Below, in pieces: positions 20,364-29,418 of a DNA stretch of 64,000 bases. The notes beneath the pieces were generated by a model. The model did not search any database, was not told the origin of the DNA, and was given only the letters and a program-made list of their open reading frames with translations. How positions within the stretch are numbered: position 1 is the stretch's first letter; each line of letters begins with the position of its first letter. Origin of the DNA: Rhodanobacteraceae bacterium (lineage in GTDB: Bacteria; Pseudomonadota; Gammaproteobacteria; Xanthomonadales; SZUA-5). The DNA lies in contig JACKOW010000005.1 in NCBI GenBank assembly GCA_024234055.1, positions 186,001 through 250,000 of the forward strand, read 5' to 3'. Position numbers and translations under genes: made by a program.

Positions 20364-21482
20364 CTACGCGCCGAAATAGACGCCGCCCAACACCCGCGGT
20401 CCGGCAGCTCCGGTCACGTCGGCGCAATTGCCGGGCTGGCGATTCAGGGTCTGACGCGCCATCCAGGCGAAGGCCGCGGCTTCGACGAAGTCCGGGTCCA
20501 GCCCATGCACAGCGCTGGTTTCGAGCACGCAGGGATGCCCCAGCGCGGTCTTAAGCTCGCGCTCCAGCGCCGACAGCAGCTGCGGATTGTGGACACCCCC
20601 GCCACAGCAGATCACCCGTCGCGTGGCGGGCGCGTGCTCGGCCAGCGAGCGCGCCATGCTGCGTGCCGACAGCAGCAACAGCGTGGCTTGCACGTCGGCC
20701 GGTGACAGCGCCGGGTTTGCTGCCAGGCGCTGATCCAGCCAGTCCAGATTGAAGTGTTCGCGACCGGTGCTCTTGGGAAGCGGGCGGGCAAAGTAGTCAT
20801 CGCCCAGCAGTTCGTCCAGCAGCACCGGATCCGGCTGTCCACTGCCGGCAAACTCGCCACCCAGATCGCAGGCGCGCCCCAGATGGCGCAGCGCCCAGCC
20901 ATCGAGCAGACAGTTGGCTGGCCCCGTATCGAATCCGCGCACGGGCATTGTCGGCTGCAACAAGGTGTAATTGCCGATGCCGCCCAGATTGAGGATGGCC
21001 CGCGGCTCCTGATCGTCGGCGAACAGGGCCGCGTGCAGGCCGCAGACCAGCGGCGCACCCTGGCCGCCGGCAGCCATGTCGCGGCGGCGGAAGTCAGCCA
21101 CCGTGGTGATTCCACAGATCTCCGCGATAGTGTTGGGATCACCGATCTGCAGCGTGAAGGCCGGCGAGCTCCAGGGGCGATGGCGCACGGTCTGCCCGTG
21201 CGAACCCAACGCGCGAATCTCGGCCGGCTTCACCCCGGCCTGTTGCAACAATTCCAGAGCAGCGCCGGCAAAGCAGCGGGCGATTTCGATGTCGAGGGCA
21301 CCGAAGGCGTCTACCGGCAGGCTCTCGGCGTGCATCAGCGCCAGGATCCGCTCACGCAGATCACTGGGATAGGCGTAGGTGCGTGCCGCGATCAGCCCGG
21401 TCTGCGGCTCGAAGTGCATCAGCGCGACGTCGATGCCGTCGGCGCTGGTGCCGGAAATCAGTCCGAGGTAAAGCTCGGTCAT
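20364..21482 (-). CDS. anmK: anhydro-N-acetylmuramic acid kinase
   Basis: A 372-residue cytoplasmic kinase of peptidoglycan recycling that converts anhydro-MurNAc to MurNAc-6-phosphate. Landmarks: GLISGTSADGIDVALM at the N-terminus, LGSHGQTVRHRP, LNLGGIGNYTLL and VICCGGGVHNPQL. Length and motif spacing are normal for AnmK. It ends next to the palindromic repeat and lies 9 bp downstream of the M23 peptidase gene; the pairing of these two genes is common in gammaproteobacteria. Confidence 0.96.
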   Translation of the reverse strand: MTELYLGLISGTSADGIDVALMHFEPQTGLIAARTYAYPSDLRERILALMHAESLPVDAFGALDIEIARCFAGAALELLQQAGVKPAEIRALGSHGQTVRHRPWSSPAFTLQIGDPNTIAEICGITTVADFRRRDMAAGGQGAPLVCGLHAALFADDQEPRAILNLGGIGNYTLLQPTMPVRGFDTGPANCLLDGWALRHLGRACDLGGEFAGSGQPDPVLLDELLGDDYFARPLPKSTGREHFNLDWLDQRLAANPALSPADVQATLLLLSARSMARSLAEHAPATRRVICCGGGVHNPQLLSALERELKTALGHPCVLETSAVHGLDPDFVEAAAFAWMARQTLNRQPGNCADVTGAAGPRVLGGVYFGA

Positions 21483-21491
21483 CCTGGAGGG

Positions 21492-22970
21492 TTACTGGCG
21501 CAGCGCCAGATTCTGGTTCTCCACCACCGTCAGCGCGGTGGCGTAACTAGCGTGGGTTTTCATGAAGGCTGCCAACTCGGTGCCCGTGAGCGGCTCGGCC
21601 TTGGGCAACGTCACGCTGAGTGGGTCGCGGTGCACACCCTTGACCCGGAATTCGTAGTGCAGATGGGGTGCGGTGGCGAGACCGGTCATGCCCACGTAGC
21701 CGATCAGATCGCCCTGCTGAACCTTCTGGCCACGGGCAATGCCCTTGGCAAAACGCGACATATGGCCGTACAGCGTGGTGGTGTCCTTGCCGTGCTGCAG
21801 GATGATGACGTTGCCGTAGCCGTTCTGCTTGCCGACAAACAACACACTGCCATTGCCGGCGGCGCGAATCGGGGTGCCGCTGGGGGCGGCATAGTCCACG
21901 CCCTTGTGGGCACGGACGCGGCCGAGAATGGGGTGCTTGCGGGCTGAGGAGAAGCGACTGGAAATCCGTGAAAACTCGACGGGCGTGCGGATGAAGGCCT
22001 TGCGCAGGCTGCGGCCGTCGCCACCGTAGAAATCGCTGCGACCATCGGCACCGGTGTAGCGGAAAGCCTCGTAGCGTTTGCCCTGATTGACGAAAACGGC
22101 GGCGAGAATGTCGCCATCGCGCAGACGCACACCGTCACGGTAGATCGATTCGTAGACCACAGCGAAGCTGTCACCTTCGCGAAGATCCTGTGCAAAGTCG
22201 ATGTCGTAGTTGAATACCTCGGCCAGGCGCATGATCTGCACATCGCTCATGCCGGCCGCGGAACCGGCACCGAACAGCGAACTGGTGATCACGGCGCTGC
22301 CGTACTGCGTGCGACGCTCCAACTGGCGCTCGATCACGCGCTCATGAACCTTGTCGCCATCGACCTGCACCAGGATGCGCTCGCTTTCGCTGCGATCGAA
22401 CTGCAGGGCGCTGAGCTGACCGTCGGCCGGGATGCGAAACGCGATCTGATCGCCCGGATGGATCTGAACCAGGCCACGAACGCTCTCGCTCTGCTCAAGC
22501 AGACGGTGCATGAGTGCTGCCGACAGGCCCAACCTTTCAAAGATGTTGCCCAGGGTCTCGTTGCGGCGAACGGTCACCACCTGCCAGCCAGCCTCGGCAT
22601 CGCTGCCCAGATACAGATCCGATTCCAGCGCGCTGACGGGCTGCGGCAAGGCCGAGGCGGTTGCTTCGCTGGGTGCCGGCAATTCCAACGGAACATTGAG
22701 CTGGCTGGCAATCGGATCGGGACGGTTGACGCTGGCAAAGACCGGCAGGATGACCAAACCCACCAGCGCAACCAGACCACCGGTGCTGAGGACTGTGGTC
22801 AGTCGGCGACGATCTGCCCCTCGGGCCCAGAGAAACTCCAGGCTGCGCAGAATGGCCTGGCGGATACGCGCCGCCGGTTTCAGGTGAACGGGGCGCTGCT
22901 GAAAGTGACGACGTACCGCCTGATTGCGGGCTGAGCTGCGACGATGTTGCCAATCAGGCTGATAGATCAC
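21492..22970 (-). CDS. M23 metallopeptidase, OapA/MepM-like cell-wall endopeptidase
   Basis: About 492 residues. After a basic cytoplasmic N-terminus there is one TM segment (GLVALVGLVILPVFASV), an OapA/LysM-like domain, and the M23 domain with HKGVDYAAPSGTPI, the zinc-site HGKDTTTLYGHMSRF and PHLHYEFRVKG. It should cleave peptidoglycan cross-links in the periplasm. The frame is open far upstream, but I place the start at GTG 22970, which has AAGAG nine bases upstream; the extension lacks family resemblance. It is followed by anmK, linking wall hydrolysis with muropeptide recycling. Confidence 0.88.
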   Translation of the reverse strand: MIYQPDWQHRRSSARNQAVRRHFQQRPVHLKPAARIRQAILRSLEFLWARGADRRRLTTVLSTGGLVALVGLVILPVFASVNRPDPIASQLNVPLELPAPSEATASALPQPVSALESDLYLGSDAEAGWQVVTVRRNETLGNIFERLGLSAALMHRLLEQSESVRGLVQIHPGDQIAFRIPADGQLSALQFDRSESERILVQVDGDKVHERVIERQLERRTQYGSAVITSSLFGAGSAAGMSDVQIMRLAEVFNYDIDFAQDLREGDSFAVVYESIYRDGVRLRDGDILAAVFVNQGKRYEAFRYTGADGRSDFYGGDGRSLRKAFIRTPVEFSRISSRFSSARKHPILGRVRAHKGVDYAAPSGTPIRAAGNGSVLFVGKQNGYGNVIILQHGKDTTTLYGHMSRFAKGIARGQKVQQGDLIGYVGMTGLATAPHLHYEFRVKGVHRDPLSVTLPKAEPLTGTELAAFMKTHASYATALTVVENQNLALRQ

Positions 22971-23446
22971 GCAGGTCGACTCTTGAGTGAAAACGGGGCG
23001 AACATATCCATTTGTGGAGCCCCGGTCAAAGCTTAAATTGGTGTTAACGCCACAGTTGTTGCTTGAGCGCAACAGATCCGCCAAGGATCCGCCGGCACTC
23101 AGACCTCCATTGGGGAAAATTTCCACACATTTCAGTTGCTTCCTGCGCACCAATCGCGCCGACATTGGTGACAAGTGCAGAGTCTTGGCGTAAAGTTTGG
23201 GAATACGCGCGACAAGCGGCATTTTGATGCCCAGACCGCCGGAACTTCTGGTTGGGGAGCTCACAGCTCCCGGGAAGCCCGGACGTCGCCCGACTTGTGA
23301 GGCGTAGACCGGACCGATGCGCGTTTTCAGAACGCTGTCCGCAACCGTGGCTTGGCCGGCGTCGAAAACAGCACACTGCAAGATGCGACGCCAACCCCTC
23401 AACGCCGTAGATCACGGCCAGTGAGGACAAGGGAGATTTCGATTAC
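22971..23446. other. divergent intergenic region
   Basis: About 476 bp between the divergent M23 peptidase and helicase-like genes. Two frames run through part of it but show no protein-like features. It is locally richer in A+T (for example around 23030-23050 and 23110-23135), as expected for promoters on both strands, but I cannot assign a specific promoter pair. Confidence 0.4.
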
Positions 23447-25309
23447 ATGAGTTCCGACAAACTCGGGCTGGCGCCTGCGTTGCCGTCCAGCACGGACGAT
23501 GCGGGTTCGAACGAATCCGGCCCACAGGCGATCGATCAGACCACCGACGCAGCGCTGGAGAACCCTACCGACGCGGCCTACGCGGCCTATGTGGCCAAGA
23601 CGGAAGCCAAGGCGCTGGCGCAGGCCGAAGCCAAGGCCAGAGCCAAGCTGAGAGCGCAGGCGCGAGCGCGGGAGAAACGCGAAGCGAAGGCGGCAGCCAA
23701 GGCCGAGGCGGAAGCGGCGGCTGCTTTGGTCGAGACCAGCCCGCAAGTCGCGCTGGATCTGCGCATGCCTGGCGATACCGCCGTTGTACCCGACACGGAT
23801 ACGCCGCCGGTGATGGAGGCGCCTGCGGTGAGCGCCGACTTGCCGAGCGCCCCCGTCAAGAAGGTCCGCGCCAGCCGGAGTCGCGCCAAGGCTGTCCCCG
23901 ATACCAGCGCACCGACCAGCGCCGCTGCACCTTCGACCGACGACGCTTCGACTTCTGAGGCCAGAGCTCCGACCGCTACGCTAAGCTTGAAGCCGACGGC
24001 AGCACCGGCGCCGACAAACGCTGTCGATGCCGAACCCAACCCCACGTCGACACCAGCCACCGGCCCTTCCGCGGAATCCACTGCCGTCGCGGCCCTGATG
24101 ATCCACCGGGTGCACCCCATCGCCCTGGGCCGCAAACGCGAAGCGCTGCGGCTGGTACTGGAGCAGATACTCGCTGCCGTCGCCAACTCGCGGGTGCTGG
24201 TCTACACCCGCACCAAGCATGGCGCCGACAAGATTGCCCGCTTTCTGGAACGCTGCGGTATCAAGGCGGCCGCCATTCATGGCGACAAGAGCCAGGGCGC
24301 CCGCGCCCGCGCACTCGGCGGCTTCCAGAGTGGCGAGGTCTCGGTATTGGTGGTCACCGATATCGCCGCCCGCGTGCTGACGCTGGAGCCGATGCCGCTG
24401 ATCATCAACTACGACCTGCCCTATGTGGCCGAGGACTACCTGCAGCGCGTGGGCCGCGCCTTGCACCAGGATGGCAGCGGTGTTTCGCTGTCATTGATCA
24501 CACAGGAGGAGTCACCCCAGTTCCGGGCGGTGCGCGATTTGTTGCCGATCCCCATGCAGATCCTGGTTCTGGAGGGCTTCGAAGCGGCCGAGCCCTTCGA
24601 TCCCGAGCGAGACCCACCACCCAGGCCCGAACTCAGCCGGGAAGCATCCGGCGGCAGCGATGCCGCTGCCGGCCCCCATCCCCACAAGGACAAGAGCGGC
24701 CGAGGACGGCGAGAGCGTCGCAATCGCAACGGCCGCGGCGATGTCCGTACCGACACCGTTGTGGCCGCGGCGACGGAAACAACAGTCGCCGGCGAAGCGC
24801 CGGCTGCGGCGGAAGTCCAGCCACCTGCCGCGGCACAGCGCCCCGCGCGCAAGGATCGTGGCCCCCGCGCCGCGCGCAGCGAAAAGCAACCGCGGGGCGA
24901 TCGCCAGCCGCGGGCACCCGAGGTCCACACCGACGAAGACAGTGACGGACCGCAGCGTGGCAATTCACTGGCGGCGCCGCCTCCATCACAACTGCACCAT
25001 GGTGGCCAGGGTCGCCGTCGGGGGCGTCGCGATCCCTTTGCACCGGTCGTCATCGACGAGAATCGGGCCAATATCTACGACGAGCGCCAACCCGATGACT
25101 ACCGCGACCAGTGGAGCGTGCTTGGGCCCGATACCGAGCGCCCAGCCTGGACCTACGCCGATCACCACATCGCCCCGACCTTCGACCCGCAGGTGCGAGC
25201 AGCCGATCCGGGACGGCGCCCGGCCGGCGGCGCTGGCAAGCCCCGCAGCAAGCATGGCGGCGGACGACATCAACAGCGCTCCGGCAAGCGTCGCGCCGAC
25301 AACAGCTGA
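23447..25309 (+). CDS. RhlE-like protein that retains only the C-terminal helicase domain
   Basis: A 620-residue protein. Residues 45-95 are Ala/Glu/Lys-rich and probably coiled coil; 100-215 are Ala/Pro/Thr-rich disorder. Residues 220-355 match the RhlE linker and RecA2 domain (HPIALGRKREAL, VLVYTRTKHGADKIARFL, IHGDKSQGARARAL). The RecA1 domain, with Q motif, Walker A and DEAD box, is absent. Motif V reads TDIAARVLTLEP instead of TDIAARGLDI, and motif VI reads YLQRVGRALHQDG, losing the His and the second Arg of HRIGRTGR. The tail (370-620) is Arg/Gly/Pro-rich and likely binds RNA. An ATP-driven helicase activity is not expected. Confidence 0.88.
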   Translation: MSSDKLGLAPALPSSTDDAGSNESGPQAIDQTTDAALENPTDAAYAAYVAKTEAKALAQAEAKARAKLRAQARAREKREAKAAAKAEAEAAAALVETSPQVALDLRMPGDTAVVPDTDTPPVMEAPAVSADLPSAPVKKVRASRSRAKAVPDTSAPTSAAAPSTDDASTSEARAPTATLSLKPTAAPAPTNAVDAEPNPTSTPATGPSAESTAVAALMIHRVHPIALGRKREALRLVLEQILAAVANSRVLVYTRTKHGADKIARFLERCGIKAAAIHGDKSQGARARALGGFQSGEVSVLVVTDIAARVLTLEPMPLIINYDLPYVAEDYLQRVGRALHQDGSGVSLSLITQEESPQFRAVRDLLPIPMQILVLEGFEAAEPFDPERDPPPRPELSREASGGSDAAAGPHPHKDKSGRGRRERRNRNGRGDVRTDTVVAAATETTVAGEAPAAAEVQPPAAAQRPARKDRGPRAARSEKQPRGDRQPRAPEVHTDEDSDGPQRGNSLAAPPPSQLHHGGQGRRRGRRDPFAPVVIDENRANIYDERQPDDYRDQWSVLGPDTERPAWTYADHHIAPTFDPQVRAADPGRRPAGGAGKPRSKHGGGRHQQRSGKRRADNS

Positions 25310-25315
25310 TCACCG

Positions 25316-25804
25316 ATGCCATACACACCGATACTGGCGACGCTGGGCTATGTGCTGTCGCCTGATCGCCGCCAGGTCCTGATGGTGCACCGCAATGCAC
25401 GCGCCGATGACGCTCATCTCGGCAAGTACAACGGCCTCGGCGGCAAGCTCGAAGCCGATGAGGACGTGGTCAGCGGCATGCGCCGGGAGATTCGCGAGGA
25501 GGCCAATATCGACTGCCTGCAGCTCAGCCTGCGGGGCACCATCTCCTGGCCGGGTTTCGGAAAACACGGCGAGGATTGGTTGGGATTCGTGTTCCTGATC
25601 ACGGAATTTGCGGGCAGCGTGCCCGAGCACAATGCCGAGGGCAGACTGGAATGGGTTGATATCGACCGAATCCACAGCCTGCCGCTGTGGGATGGCGACC
25701 GCCACTTCCTGCCGCTGGTCTTCGATGATGACCCCCGCGCATTCCATGGGGTCATGCCCTATCGCGACGGCCGCATGCAGTCCTGGCGTTACTCGCGGGT
25801 CTGA
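25316..25804 (+). CDS. Nudix hydrolase (MutT-like)
   Basis: A 162-residue cytoplasmic pyrophosphatase with a complete Nudix box from GGKLEADEDV to REIREEANI. Gene length and the WPGFGKHGEDWLGFVFLI region fit the 8-oxo-dGTP diphosphatase subgroup, but substrate is not proven. ATG starts 6 bp after the helicase-like gene stop, so the two are probably co-transcribed. Confidence 0.92.
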   Translation: MPYTPILATLGYVLSPDRRQVLMVHRNARADDAHLGKYNGLGGKLEADEDVVSGMRREIREEANIDCLQLSLRGTISWPGFGKHGEDWLGFVFLITEFAGSVPEHNAEGRLEWVDIDRIHSLPLWDGDRHFLPLVFDDDPRAFHGVMPYRDGRMQSWRYSRV

Positions 25805-25875
25805 GTCAGCACTGGCTATCGCTGCCAGGCTCGAAGAAACTAGCTTGAGTCGCACATTCGCCAGGGCCCGGATTC

Positions 25876-26793
25876 TTGCAAGCGCGCCGTCCATTGCCAC
25901 CACCCACTCTGGCCGCGCTCTATCCGCCCATAGCCGGATACCGCTACTTTGACGCGCCCGGCGGCATCCGCTTCAACCCGCAGCTGGAACTGCATGCCCA
26001 GCAGCAGGCCTGGTGGCTGTCTGAGCACGCGCTGCTGGCCTATGCCCATGCGCGCAGCATTCAGTCCTGCCTGGCCAGTAACGGCTGGCATTGCTCGATC
26101 GCGCGCGACCGCAGCAGCGGCAGTTCCGCCCACGTCGCGCTTGGCGACGACTGGGGCCTGATCGCATTCCGCGGCACCGAAGCCCTCAAACCGGGTGATT
26201 CCTGGCGCAAGATCAGTGCCGTCGCACGCGATTGGTGGACAGACGCGCAGATACGCAAGGTGCGTTGGTCCGGCGGCGGCGAAGTCCACCGTGGATTCCT
26301 GCGCGCGCTTGACGGACTCTGGCCGCAGCTGCGACCAGCGCTGACGGGCGATCGACGCTGGTGGCTGTGTGGACACAGTCTCGGCGGCGCACTGGCCACG
26401 CTGGCGGCAACGCGCGTGCTCGATGCCGGTGCACGACTGGCTGGCAGCATCAGCTTTGGACAGCCGCGGGTGGGAGATGACGAGTGTGCTGCCGCGCTCG
26501 CCCGGCTACCGCTGTTGCGTGTGGTCAACGCCTGCGATCTGGTGCCGGAAATGCCGCCGGAGACGCTGGGGTATAGACATGCGGGCAAGCTGTTGCATCT
26601 GGATGCCAGCCATTGGCAGAACTACGCCCGCAGCGTGCGCAGTTTCTGGTCGCGATTGCCCGGAAACCTGCGTCACGGCATCGGCGCTCTGACGCCCATC
26701 GAATTGCGGGATCACGCGCCACTGCACTATGCCATCAAGTGCTTCAACGCGGCCTGGGCCAGCGACCCGCGCTCGGGCTGCCAGTCAAGCTGA
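25876..26793 (+). CDS. class 3 lipase-like alpha/beta hydrolase
   Basis: About 305 residues. The nucleophile elbow is LCGHSLGGALATLAA with the predicted catalytic Ser; the Asp is likely in NACDLVPEMPP and the His in a C-terminal segment such as RDHAPLHYAI. The IAFRGTEALK strand before it is typical of class 3 lipases. No signal peptide is visible. The only usable start between the in-frame stop at 25846 and the domain is TTG 25876. Confidence 0.84.
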   Translation: MQARRPLPPPTLAALYPPIAGYRYFDAPGGIRFNPQLELHAQQQAWWLSEHALLAYAHARSIQSCLASNGWHCSIARDRSSGSSAHVALGDDWGLIAFRGTEALKPGDSWRKISAVARDWWTDAQIRKVRWSGGGEVHRGFLRALDGLWPQLRPALTGDRRWWLCGHSLGGALATLAATRVLDAGARLAGSISFGQPRVGDDECAAALARLPLLRVVNACDLVPEMPPETLGYRHAGKLLHLDASHWQNYARSVRSFWSRLPGNLRHGIGALTPIELRDHAPLHYAIKCFNAAWASDPRSGCQSS

Positions 26794-26923
26794 AAGTCAT
26801 CCGGCGCGGAATCGCGGGCGTTGGCTGCGCGCCCCCGCGTCTGCGAGTGCAGTCGCGATTCGCAGAGCCAATTTACGCAAAGATTGACCGATAACGTCGA
26901 CCAGTCGGCAAAGCAGGTGACGC

Positions 26924-26936
26924 ATATTGTCAATAT
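26924..26936. promoter_or_regulatory. 13-bp palindrome ahead of the two-component pair
   Basis: ATATTG-T-CAATAT, a perfect inverted repeat in an A/T-rich patch about 120 bp upstream of the kinase start, inside a 264-bp gap with no gene. It could be an operator or overlap the promoter. No regulator is implied by sequence alone. Confidence 0.35.
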
Positions 26937-27057
26937 TCGGCCATTCTGCGACAGTCAGGATGCTGCAATCTGGGTTAGATTGACCCAAGGCGCCAGTGGG
27001 TTGCTGCCGGCGGCGAGACTGACGGATCGCTACGGGTGAATCACGGGAGACTGAGGT

Positions 27058-28032
27058 TTGGGCATCTTCGAACTGATTCTGGGTGTGGCCTGTCTGGCGC
27101 TGGCCGGCGTCGGCGTCTACACGCACGGCCGACTGAAAAAGGCCCAAGCGCGCGCCATCGAGCTCGAATCCGAGCTGGAACACATGCAGCAGTCCCAGGC
27201 CCAGGTCATCCACACGACCAAACTGGCCTCCCTCGGACAGATGATTGCCGGTGTCGCCCACGAGATGAACACCCCGATCGGTTTCGTCAAGAGCAATGTC
27301 GAGGTGGTCCGCGAACTCTGGACCGAGCACCATCAGCTGGTGCAGAAATGCCTGAAGGGCCTGGACATGGTGCTGGCCACCGACCTCAGCAAACCGCAGA
27401 TGGTGGAACCGGTGCGCCGGGCGCTGAGCAAGGTCAAGGCTGCGCTGGCGACCGACGAGCGACTCAAGGACGGCGACGAACTGCTGACCGATTCGGTCGA
27501 CGGACTGGTCCAGATCGCCAATCTGGTCAAGAACCTCAAGGGCTTTGCCCGTGTAGACCAGGACGGAATGGATCTGGTGGACCTCAATGAGTGTGCCGAG
27601 AGCGCGCTGACGATCGCCGCGCATCAGCTGCGCGATCGCATTGAGGTGGTGAAGATGCTGGGACCGATCCCCAAGATCCATGGTGTGGCCTCACAGATCA
27701 ACCAGGTCTTGCTGAATCTGATCACCAATGCCTCTCAGGCCATGGACGACAGCGGCAAGCTGACCATCACCTCACGCCGCGCGGGAGATCAGGTAGAGGT
27801 CGAGATAGCCGATACGGGCGCCGGCATTCCCGAGAAAGTTCTGCCTAAGATCTTCGACCCCTTCTTCACCACCAAACCGGTGGGAGAAGGCACCGGCCTT
27901 GGGCTGTCCATTGTGCACAAGATTGTCAAAAGTCATGGCGGCGACATCAAGGTGCGAACTGAAGCAAAGAAAGGCAGCGCGTTTACCATTAGTTTTCCGA
28001 TAGACCATGCGCTGCTGAAGCAGCCCGGCTGA
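27058..28032 (+). CDS. sensor histidine kinase with one N-terminal TM helix
   Basis: A 324-residue kinase. A single TM helix (residues 3-21) leads into a coiled coil and the H box KLASLGQMIAGVAHEMNTPI. The ATPase part shows NQVLLNLITNASQAM (N box), DTGAGIPEKV (G1), FDPFFTTKPVGEGTGLGL (F/G2). There is no periplasmic loop, so it probably senses inside the cell or via the partner. Start is TTG 27058, with GAGG just upstream. Next gene is a response regulator 7 bp downstream. Confidence 0.92.
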   Translation: MGIFELILGVACLALAGVGVYTHGRLKKAQARAIELESELEHMQQSQAQVIHTTKLASLGQMIAGVAHEMNTPIGFVKSNVEVVRELWTEHHQLVQKCLKGLDMVLATDLSKPQMVEPVRRALSKVKAALATDERLKDGDELLTDSVDGLVQIANLVKNLKGFARVDQDGMDLVDLNECAESALTIAAHQLRDRIEVVKMLGPIPKIHGVASQINQVLLNLITNASQAMDDSGKLTITSRRAGDQVEVEIADTGAGIPEKVLPKIFDPFFTTKPVGEGTGLGLSIVHKIVKSHGGDIKVRTEAKKGSAFTISFPIDHALLKQPG

Positions 28033-28039
28033 GCATCCA

Positions 28040-28981
28040 ATGACCGACGCGCGTATTCGAGTTCTCTGCATCGACGACGAAGCCCGCATTCTGCGTGCCT
28101 TGAAGGCATTGTTTCGCGATATGGATGTCTCGATCACCACTGATCCGGCCGAGGCCATCCGCTGGGCCAGCGAGCGCGATATTGACGTCATCGTCTGCGA
28201 TCAGCGCATGCCCGTGATGCAAGGCATCGAGGTGCTGCGTGAGGTACGGCTGTCACATCCGCGGACCATGCGCGTGCTGTTGACCGGTTACGCCGACCTC
28301 AGTGCGGTGCTGGGCTCGGTCAACGAGGGCGAGGTCTTCCGCTACATCAACAAGCCCTGGGACAACACCGAGCTGCGCGAGACCGTGCAGCAGGCAGCGA
28401 GGATTGCGCGCGAGACCCCGGCACTCAGCGACAAGCCGGTGGACGAATTCGATCGCGAGCAGGCCCGGCGTGAAGTCGGTGTACTGGTGATCGAAGATGA
28501 TCCGGAAACCCAGCAGCGCATGCGCGAGATCCTGCAGCCGCACTATCAGGTGCGTTTCGTGACCTCACCCGAGCGTGCCTTGCAGGTGCTGGAGCAACAC
28601 GAAACCGGCGTGATCATTTCTGAAACTGCCGGTCAGCATGGTGACTTCACCGCGCTGATCAAGGCCCTCAAGCAATACCACCCGCATATCGCCACGGTGG
28701 TGGTGACTGACCGCGCCAACGCCAATGTCGCCATCGATCTGATCAACGAAGGTCAGGTTTTCCGGCTGCTGCTGAAGCCGGTGCGTATGGGTTCCTGCAG
28801 GCTCAGCGTCGATGCCGCCGTCGGCCGCTACTGGCAACTCAAGCAAAACCCCCAGGCAGCGCGCCGCTTCGTCGTCGCCCCACGCGCCGACAATCAGTTG
28901 CCCTCTTGGCTGGCCGGCAATCTGCTGCAGCGCATCCGCCTGCTGCCCTCGCGCCTGCTGGGGATGGCCCGGGCGCATTGA
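28040..28981 (+). CDS. response regulator with a canonical and a degenerate receiver domain
   Basis: A 313-residue protein. Receiver 1 (about 5-125) is intact: CIDDEARIL, Asp in VIVCDQRMPVMQG, VLLTGYAD and YINKPW. Receiver 2 (about 150-260) keeps VLVIEDDPE, VVVTDRAN and LLLKPVR, but its phospho-acceptor position is Glu195 (VIISETAGQHG) where Asp is expected. A short C-terminal tail lacks a recognisable output domain. Forms a unit with the kinase upstream. Confidence 0.9.
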   Translation: MTDARIRVLCIDDEARILRALKALFRDMDVSITTDPAEAIRWASERDIDVIVCDQRMPVMQGIEVLREVRLSHPRTMRVLLTGYADLSAVLGSVNEGEVFRYINKPWDNTELRETVQQAARIARETPALSDKPVDEFDREQARREVGVLVIEDDPETQQRMREILQPHYQVRFVTSPERALQVLEQHETGVIISETAGQHGDFTALIKALKQYHPHIATVVVTDRANANVAIDLINEGQVFRLLLKPVRMGSCRLSVDAAVGRYWQLKQNPQAARRFVVAPRADNQLPSWLAGNLLQRIRLLPSRLLGMARAH

Positions 28982-29041
28982 GGCGCTGGGTGTTGGTTGT
29001 TGGTGGTCGGTACCAGGCAGAGCTGACGTCGCTTCCCGGCT

Positions 29042-29120
29042 TTTGTAGATCGAGACTTGTCTGGACACTCTTGACCACGTGCGGGAAGAGCGTCCAGACA
29101 CATCTGGACCTACAGGAGCT
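29042..29120. repeat. copy of the TCCAGAC palindrome family
   Basis: TGTAGATCGAGACTTGTCTGGACACTC followed about 45 bp later by GTCCAGACACATCTGGACCT and a CTACAGGAGC tail, the same composite as at 9369-9505 though more diverged. No gene is present in 28982-29418. Confidence 0.7.
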
Positions 29121-29224
29121 CGCGGCGCCGGCGGAGCGTGGGCGTCTCGAACACCGCGGTTCATCACTGGATTGCTTCGCTACGCTCTCCATGAACCCAT
29201 ATCGCAAGTTGTTGATTTGCTGAT

Positions 29225-29305
29225 GTAGGTCACGTTGCTCGCGTAGCGAGCTACGTGACGCAACTCGATGTCACGTAGTCCGCTGACGCGGACAACATGA
29301 CCTAC
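29225..29305. repeat. 81-bp inverted repeat bounded by GTAGGTCA / TGACCTAC
   Basis: Outer 8-bp arms are perfect. Inside are further short palindromes (CTCGCGTAGCGAGCTACG and a CCGCTGACGCGG arm), so the region could fold as a branched hairpin. The left part matches 10829-10870. It sits upstream of nothing on the plus strand and beyond the end of cysS on the minus strand. Confidence 0.75.
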
Positions 29306-29418
29306 GACGGCGGGTTCATGGCCCGTGGGCAGTTTCAGGCCGAGACAGGTGGCTCGCAATGACGCCGTCGGGGGCTGGTCTCGCGACGCGACCCCGTGCC
29401 CCGTACCCCGTGCCCCAG

